Below, one piece after another: positions 51,331 to 56,087 of a DNA stretch of 56,087 nucleotides (its first letter is position 1; every line of letters starts with the position of its first letter). A model generated the notes under the pieces. The model was not told the DNA's origin. It searched no databases and saw nothing but the letters and a program-made list of their open reading frames with translations. A program made the position numbers and the translations under genes. Source of the stretch: Olavius algarvensis Gamma 3 endosymbiont (GTDB lineage Bacteria > Pseudomonadota > Gammaproteobacteria > GCA-001735895); the NCBI GenBank assembly GCA_001735895.1, contig DS021200.1, positions 222,325 to 278,411 on the forward strand. Direction: 5' to 3'.

Positions 51331-52209
51331 TTACCGGCCGCTTCGATGCAAGGCTTCGCGGCGGGCCACGTAAATACCGGCGGCAATGATCAAGGCAGCG
51401 CCGATCCAGATTTCGAGGGTCGGTAGATCGCCCCAGACCAGGTAACCGATGGCGACGGTCCACAGCAGCATCGAATATTCAAACGGAGCCAGCACGGAAA
51501 CTTCGGCACGAGCTAAGGCCGCGGCAAAAACATAGTGTGCGCCCAGCGCAAAACCGGCCATCAGCGCAAGTTCGATCAGCATCGTCGGCGTGATCGGTAC
51601 CCATATCCAGGGCGAGACGGCCGTGGCGACGATCCCCATGCCCAGGTTCATCGAAAAGACCAGCGAAATGACTGAATCCCGGCGCGACAACTGCTTGCCC
51701 CAGATGAAAATCAACGAATAAATCATCGCCGCGATCAGCACCAGCAGATAAGCGACAATACCGCCGCCGCCGGACGGATCCATGGCGATAATGACCCCGA
51801 CAAAGCCGACCGCGACCGCACTCCAGCGATGGATGCCGACCCGCTCCTTCAATACTAGCGCGGAAGCTGCCGTCAGCATGAAGGCGGCGCTGAAGAAAAT
51901 TACCGACGCATCGGCCAATGGCAGGGTCTTGAGCGCTGCAAAATAGGACATCGGAGCGAGAAACCCGATCATTCCGCGCGCCAGATGCCGCACCGGCTGC
52001 CGCGTCGCGAGTTGTTTCAGCTCGCCGCGGGCGATTAGCATCACGAGGATCATCGGCGTGATCATCCAGCTACGCACGGCGATCACCTGGACCGGCGACA
52101 CTTCCGCGGTAACCAGCCATTTGGCCATGGCATCCATAACCGCGAACAGCAATGTCGCCAGCAGCATAAAACCAATACCGAGCAGGTTGTTATTCTGGTA
52201 GCGCGACAT
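51331..52209 (-). CDS. DMT superfamily transporter, EamA domain
   Basis: 292 aa with ten predicted membrane segments in two EamA repeats. Typical sequence: LGIGFMLLATLLFAVMDAMAKWLV at the start, LPLADASVIFFSAAFMLTAASALVLKERVG in the first repeat and AALARAEVSVLAPFEYSMLLWTVAIGYLVWGDLPT in the second. It probably exports or imports a small metabolite; substrate unknown. It is convergent with the TRAP gene and divergent from the tup regulator. Confidence 0.9.
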   Translation of the reverse strand: MSRYQNNNLLGIGFMLLATLLFAVMDAMAKWLVTAEVSPVQVIAVRSWMITPMILVMLIARGELKQLATRQPVRHLARGMIGFLAPMSYFAALKTLPLADASVIFFSAAFMLTAASALVLKERVGIHRWSAVAVGFVGVIIAMDPSGGGGIVAYLLVLIAAMIYSLIFIWGKQLSRRDSVISLVFSMNLGMGIVATAVSPWIWVPITPTMLIELALMAGFALGAHYVFAAALARAEVSVLAPFEYSMLLWTVAIGYLVWGDLPTLEIWIGAALIIAAGIYVARREALHRSGR

Positions 52210-52387
52210 GCATCGAACCCCGGTTCAGGAAAAATGCAGTGTATACGCTGCCGCGGCTTACCACGATATCTTTTGTTTTATTAGACTGTTTGATATCGAG
52301 CGGTGGTTCCCGCCGGCTCGGGCAAGCGCTTTTGCACACCTCGGCTCTGTGTTAGATTGATCCGAACTAGGCAACCCGCTACCTGAA

Positions 52388-53257
52388 TTGACCGAATACC
52401 TCACCACCAGCGAACTCGCGGCGCTTCTGCGCATCAAACAGCGCAAAGTTTATGACCTGGCGGCCTCGGGAGAAGTACCCTGTTCCCGCGCTACCGGAAA
52501 ATTGCTGTTTCCGCGCCAGGCGATCGACGCCTGGCTGGCGGGGAATTCGAACGCCCCGGCGGCGGCGGCGCGGCCGCTGGTATTGGTTGGCAGCCACGAT
52601 CCGCTGCTGGAGTGGGCATTGCGTGAGTCGCGTTGCGGACTGGCCACTTACTTCGATAGCAGTCTCGACGGCCTGCAACGCTTTGCCGAAGGTGCGGGGA
52701 TCGCCAGCGGCCTGCATCTCTACGACGCCGAATCCGATAGTTGGAACCGCAACGAGGTAGCAGCGCGCTTTGCCCGCGCCCCCGTGGTGCTGGTCGAATG
52801 GGCCAAACGCGAACGCGGCATTATCGTCAAACCCGAACAGGCCCAAAATTATGCCGGCCTGGAAAGCCTTTCCGGGAAAAAACTGGTGCCGCGCCAGGCC
52901 GAGGCCGGCAGCCAGGTATTGCTCGAGGCGCTATTGCGAAGCCGCGATATCGACAGTGCGGCCCTGAACTGGAAACGTGCCGCACGCAGCGAGACCGATG
53001 CGGTCATCGAGGTCGTCGAAGGCCGTGCGGACGCGACCTTCGGACTGGCCAGCCTGGCCAGCCAGTATCGCATGGGATTCGTTCCGATCATCAGCGAACG
53101 CTACGATCTCCTGGTGCAGAGACGCGCCTGGTTTGAACCGACTTGGCAATCCTTCATACACTTCTGCCGTTCGGCCGAGCTGCAGCGGCACGCGCTGGAA
53201 CTGGTCGGCTACGATATCACCGACCAGTTCAGGGTGCATTACAATAGCCCGATTTGA
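52388..53257 (+). CDS. Excisionase-type HTH plus periplasmic-binding-like domain regulator (TupR/ModE-like role)
   Basis: 289 aa starting at a TTG; no ATG with better context is in frame nearby. Residues about 4-50 form a MerR/excisionase HTH (YLTTSELAALLRIKQRKVYDLAASGEVPCSRATGKLLFPRQAIDAWL). Residues about 60-285 form a substrate-binding-protein-like domain (PF12727 type) with GLESLSGKKLVPRQAEAGSQVLLEALL. This architecture is typical of regulators beside tungstate or molybdate transporters. Its 3' end lies 23 bases from tupA, convergent. It probably senses tungstate and controls tupBCA. Confidence 0.85.
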   Translation: MTEYLTTSELAALLRIKQRKVYDLAASGEVPCSRATGKLLFPRQAIDAWLAGNSNAPAAAARPLVLVGSHDPLLEWALRESRCGLATYFDSSLDGLQRFAEGAGIASGLHLYDAESDSWNRNEVAARFARAPVVLVEWAKRERGIIVKPEQAQNYAGLESLSGKKLVPRQAEAGSQVLLEALLRSRDIDSAALNWKRAARSETDAVIEVVEGRADATFGLASLASQYRMGFVPIISERYDLLVQRRAWFEPTWQSFIHFCRSAELQRHALELVGYDITDQFRVHYNSPI

Positions 53258-53279
53258 GGCAGTTTCCCGGGTAGCCGGT

Positions 53280-54104
53280 TCAGGGCTTCGCATTCGGGAA
53301 AAACAGCTGCTGGCCCGTAAGCTGGTAAGCCGCGATCCCGGCCTGACCCTTCGATGACAATATCCAGTCGATAAATGCTTGCGCCGACTCGCGCTCGACC
53401 TGGCGACACCTGGCGGGATTGACCATGATGATACCGTACTGATTGAACAATGCAGCGTCGCCTTCGACTAGAATATCGAAATCGCTCTTGTTGGCAAAAC
53501 TGATCCAGGTAGCGCGATCGGTTATGCCATAGGCATTGCTGCCTACCGCCGCGTTCAGCGTGGCGCCCATGCCCGAGCCGGTTTCCAGGTACCAGGCGCC
53601 GCTGTGCGCGGTCGGGTCTATACCGGTTTGTTTCCACAACGCCATCTCTTTCTTGTGAGTACCCGAATTATCGCCGCGCGAGGCGAATCTGGACCGGCTT
53701 GCCGCAATTTTTTTCAAGGCGATGGTGGCGGAACCGCCGCCTGCGATTCCGGCCGGGTCGGCGGGCGAGCCGACAAAAATATAATCGTTGTACATAACAT
53801 CGTGACGGGACAGGCCGTAACCCTCGGCGACGAATTTTTCCTCCGCCGAGCGCGCATGCACCAGCAACACGTCACCATCGCAATTCTTCGCGTTTTTAAT
53901 CGCCTGCCCGGTACCCACCGCAACCACGTGGACGGTGATACCCGTATCTTGCTTAAACTGAGGCAGCAGGTGGTCGTATAGCCCCGAGTTTGCGGTAGAA
54001 GTCGTCGATTGCACGATGATCGACCGCTCCCCGGCAATGCCGGACCCGGAGATCAGTCCAATCAGCGCGACTGCCAGCAGTGCCTGCTTTTTACCTGTTT
54101 TCAC
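53280..54104 (-). CDS. tupA: Tungstate ABC transporter substrate-binding protein TupA
   Basis: 274 aa from a GTG at 54104, chosen for its AGGAG seven bases upstream and the signal peptide that follows (KKQALLAVALIGLISGSGIAG). The ligand-binding motif TTSTANSGLYDHLLPQF and VHVVAVGTGQAIKNAKNCDGDVLLVHA are specific to TupA/WtpA-type tungstate binders; FASRGDNSGTHKKEM is the other binding loop. It captures tungstate in the periplasm for TupB/TupC. It is last in the tupBCA order. Confidence 0.92.
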   Translation of the reverse strand: MKTGKKQALLAVALIGLISGSGIAGERSIIVQSTTSTANSGLYDHLLPQFKQDTGITVHVVAVGTGQAIKNAKNCDGDVLLVHARSAEEKFVAEGYGLSRHDVMYNDYIFVGSPADPAGIAGGGSATIALKKIAASRSRFASRGDNSGTHKKEMALWKQTGIDPTAHSGAWYLETGSGMGATLNAAVGSNAYGITDRATWISFANKSDFDILVEGDAALFNQYGIIMVNPARCRQVERESAQAFIDWILSSKGQAGIAAYQLTGQQLFFPNAKP

Positions 54105-54133
54105 GATAATACTCCTGATGATGATAGCTGGGG

Positions 54134-54880
54134 TCAAAGAACAATATTCCCGTCTATAAAAGCCTGTGCCGGTGGGCTTTTCGGACATTTCATGAAGGCT
54201 TCGGCCGGACTGTATTCGAGCAGGCGGCCGTGGTGCAGAAACAGTACGTCATCCGCCAACCGTCGGGCCTGACCGATATTGTGGGTTACCAGCAGAATCT
54301 TGACGCCGCGCGCACTGGTTTGCTCCAGCAGGGTCTCGATTTGCAGCGTGCTTCCCGCGTCGATACTGGCGCAGGGTTCGTCGAGCAATAGCACCGCCGG
54401 GTCGGTGGCTAACGCGCGCGCCAGCGCGAGTTTTTGCTGCTCACCCCCCGAGAGCAGGCGCGCGGGATGGTCGCGCAACCTGAACAGGCCCGCCGCTTGC
54501 AGTATTTGATCGCGCCGCTCGCGATACCCCGCCCCCAGGGGCTTCAGCACGAAATCGATGTTGGCGGCGACCGAACGACGCAGCAGCACCGGTTTTTGAA
54601 AAACCAGGGCCTGGCGCCGTCGCTGCGCCAGGTCCGGCGGCCTTCCCCGCCAACGGATGTCGCCCGCAGACGGATCGATCAACCCGTGTATCAGTCGCAG
54701 GAATAGACTCTTGCCGGCACCGTTGGGACCCAGAATCACGCTAATGCCGGGTGAATCGATGCTGACGCTGATATTGTCGATCAGGGTCTCTTCGTCCACC
54801 CGGTAACATAGGCCGTCGACCTGCAGCGGAAGCGGCACCGTATCGCGCCGTTGCGACCAGGCTGCGCCGGCGTCAGGCAT
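54134..54880 (-). CDS. tupC: Tungstate ABC transporter ATP-binding protein TupC
   Basis: 248 aa. Walker A ILGPNGAGKSLFLRL, Q-loop LVFQKPVLLRRSV, signature LLSGGEQQKLALARAL and Walker B VLLLDEPCASID are complete. The QKPVLLRRS loop is typical of TupC. It energises tungstate uptake through TupB. Its start overlaps the tupB stop region by eight bases, and tupA begins 29 bases downstream. Confidence 0.92.
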   Translation of the reverse strand: MPDAGAAWSQRRDTVPLPLQVDGLCYRVDEETLIDNISVSIDSPGISVILGPNGAGKSLFLRLIHGLIDPSAGDIRWRGRPPDLAQRRRQALVFQKPVLLRRSVAANIDFVLKPLGAGYRERRDQILQAAGLFRLRDHPARLLSGGEQQKLALARALATDPAVLLLDEPCASIDAGSTLQIETLLEQTSARGVKILLVTHNIGQARRLADDVLFLHHGRLLEYSPAEAFMKCPKSPPAQAFIDGNIVL

Positions 54881-55580
54881 AGGACAGGCGCCGCGCGCTC
54901 AAGCGCAATCCGTAGACCGCGGCGTTGACCGACAAGGCCAGCACCAGCAGGATAAATCCGAGTGCCAGCGCCAGCGCCAGATCGCCTTTCGAGGTTTCCA
55001 GCGCAATCGCCGTCGTCATGACGCGGGTTAGATGGTCGATATTGCCGCCGACGATAATGACGGCGCCAACCTCGGCAATCGCACGGCCGAAGCCGGCCAG
55101 GGTTACGGTCAGCAAGCTGTAACGTGAATCCCAGATCAGCGCCCCGATGACACGTCGCGGTGGAATACAAAGCGAACGAAACTGTTCGTCGTATTCGCGG
55201 TGCATATCTTCGACCACCTGGCGGGTCAGCGCCGCGATGATGGGGGTAACCAGTATGGTTTGTGCGATAATCATCGCCGCCGGCGAGTACAGCAAGTTCA
55301 TCCAGCCGAAGGGTCCCGCCCGCGACAAAGCCATGTAAACCAGCAATCCGACCACCACCGGCGGCAACCCCATCAACGCATTCAACAGGACCGCGATCGC
55401 CTGGCGGCCGGGAAAGGCCACCACTGCGGTCAAAGCGCCGAGCGGGAAGCCGATCAAGGCCGCCAAGGCGACCGCGCCGATACTGACGCGCAGCGACAAC
55501 AGGATTATTTCTACCAGATCGGCATCGGCATTGAACACCAGTGAAAACGCCAATCCAAAAGCAGCGCCAAAGTCTTGCAT
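54873..55580 (-). CDS. tupB: Tungstate ABC transporter permease TupB
   Basis: 235 aa with five or six membrane segments. TupB blocks include LLSLRVSIGAVALAALIGFPLGALTAV, NALMGLPPVVVGLLVYMALSRAGPFG and the EAA-like loop LTVTLAGFGRAIAEVGAVIIVGGNI. It is the membrane channel of the tungstate importer and the first gene of the operon. An AT-rich leader with an inverted repeat precedes it. Confidence 0.93.
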   Translation of the reverse strand: MQDFGAAFGLAFSLVFNADADLVEIILLSLRVSIGAVALAALIGFPLGALTAVVAFPGRQAIAVLLNALMGLPPVVVGLLVYMALSRAGPFGWMNLLYSPAAMIIAQTILVTPIIAALTRQVVEDMHREYDEQFRSLCIPPRRVIGALIWDSRYSLLTVTLAGFGRAIAEVGAVIIVGGNIDHLTRVMTTAIALETSKGDLALALALGFILLVLALSVNAAVYGLRLSARRLSYA

Positions 55581-55584
55581 GTTT

Positions 55585-55621
55585 TAATATGTCTTTATAT
55601 GCATTATTTACACATATATTA
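55585..55621. promoter_or_regulatory. AT-rich inverted repeat upstream of tupB
   Basis: TAATATGT (55585-55592) is mirrored by ACATATATTA (55612-55621), separated by about 19 bases. The arms lie in the promoter region of tupBCA and could be the site for the adjacent tup regulator. The match is imperfect and AT-rich, so chance is possible. Confidence 0.4.
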
Positions 55622-55972
55622 ATTTTTTTTGAAATTAATGCAATTCCAAGCATGCCTTCGTGAGCATTTGCCACGTAATTTATCAGTCACCCGACTAAAT
55701 ATCGTAGCGTGCCGGTGGTCGTGATCCGAGCGATAGGGAACAGGAAAGCAATCCGGGAGCGCCCACGGCTATCTGTTTTTAAAAATGGAAATTCGCGCCA
55801 GGATTTTATTCCGAATCGACTTAACAACGAGCACGAACGGCCGATATAAGCATTCAGGTCGATGAAACCGGCGGTGGGCGACTCTCGAAGCGGGTTACTA
55901 GAAACTGTATTTCAGGATATTTGGATTACCACAAAATTGCATAAGTTCTTTCGGTAACAGGGCCTTTTCATC
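55622..55972. other. 351-bp gap with no clear gene
   Basis: The first 60 bases are AT-rich promoter-like sequence of the tup operon. The rest has no supported gene. A stretch near 55728-55773 (GATAGGGAA to GGCTATC) can fold into a branched hairpin but matches no RNA family with confidence. Confidence 0.45.
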
Positions 55973-56087
55973 ATGTCGAAACGTTTCGAGCCAGAAGCGG
56001 AAGTCCCGTCGTCAACCAGTATTGAAGATCGCACTTCGAACAGGGATTGGACTAGAGCGGTGATCGCCTTGATCGCCGCGCTCGCCT
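55973..56087 (+). CDS. N-terminus of an unidentified protein (partial)
   Basis: The frame opens at the ATG at 55973 and is cut by the window end after 38 codons. It reads MSKRFEPEAEVPSSTSIEDR, then a run of residues ending RAVIALIAALA, which is the start of a hydrophobic segment. A membrane or anchored protein is therefore likely. No strong ribosome site was seen; GGGCC lies upstream. The family is unknown. Confidence 0.5.
   Translation, partial: MSKRFEPEAEVPSSTSIEDRTSNRDWTRAVIALIAALA

Noticed and set aside
55728-55773. Possible cobalamin-type riboswitch (GATAGGGAA to CCCACGGCTATC) upstream of the last gene
   Set aside because: It resembles parts of the B12 core, but the leading motif and the kissing loop are not recognisable, and the downstream product is unknown. 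A covariance-model scan would decide; none could be run.

Overview
The window looks like chromosomal DNA of a gammaproteobacterium. Supporting genes are ubiG, hspQ, recQ, the folX-folM-folE pterin set, a Feo iron system with FeoC, an NqrA-type protein, ychJ, and proteins of the DUF3301, DUF3429 and YqaA families. Several traits suggest a free-living respiratory organism handling sulfur compounds and low oxygen: a flavocytochrome c sulfide dehydrogenase pair, a sulfopyruvate decarboxylase pair with a hydroxyacid dehydrogenase, a tungsten aldehyde oxidoreductase with tungstate uptake, and FNR-like sites. No rRNA, tRNA, CRISPR array or prophage was recognised. The genus cannot be named from sequence alone.

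Layout. 1-889: the 3' end of an IS3-family element abuts a truncated nqrA. 1072-8062: a homocysteine methyltransferase-like gene, then a run of plus-strand genes (lipoprotein, phosphoesterase, SDR, glutathione peroxidase, DUF3429, folX-folM-folE, ubiG). 8200-9731: a cytochrome c and a lipoprotein esterase. 10055-15484: a complete peptide-type ABC importer operon closed by a strong terminator, followed by a CBS-domain fragment. 15906-18578: an XRE regulator divergent from a fatty acid desaturase, then ychJ interrupted by a 282-bp element with terminal inverted repeats. 18645-24847: recQ, a TetR/YHS pair divergent from trpBA, DUF3301 and an OmpA-like lipoprotein. 24943-27915: an MFS gene divergent from a frameshifted nitroreductase plus marR. 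28084-30628: hspQ and the sulfolactate/sulfopyruvate cluster.

30715-33574: feoABC with Fur and FNR boxes. 33824-35891: an fccAB-like pair, with a frameshift in fccB. 36043-41503: NYN-LOTUS, YqaA, GGCT-like, DUF4202, VOC, the tungsten aldehyde oxidoreductase and a MoaD-like protein. 41530-43421: a YccA-like membrane protein and two HPF-like proteins. 43638-46906: an amidohydrolase, an ABM protein, an internally deleted EEP nuclease remnant and a cysteine synthase-glutaredoxin fusion. 46907-47580: a repeat-rich gap with no gene. 47581-52209: a PAS histidine kinase divergent from an orphan TRAP binding protein, then an EamA transporter. 52388-55580: a tupR-type regulator convergent with tupBCA. 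55973-end: the start of an unidentified protein.

Functional links. Tungstate uptake (52388-55580) probably supplies the aldehyde oxidoreductase at 39397-41241, whose MoaD-like neighbour may serve its cofactor. FolE, FolX and FolM make reduced monapterin. The dehydrogenase and split decarboxylase at 28543-30628 would convert sulfolactate to sulfoacetaldehyde. The most unusual structure is the 282-bp non-coding element in ychJ. It has a 5-bp target duplication and two opposed ~98-nt hairpins, and its ends recur elsewhere in the window as solo 35-bp palindromes. Several genes are broken (nqrA, the CBS gene, ychJ, the nitroreductase, fccB, the EEP nuclease), which points to active decay or, for the two single-site frameshifts, possibly sequence error.
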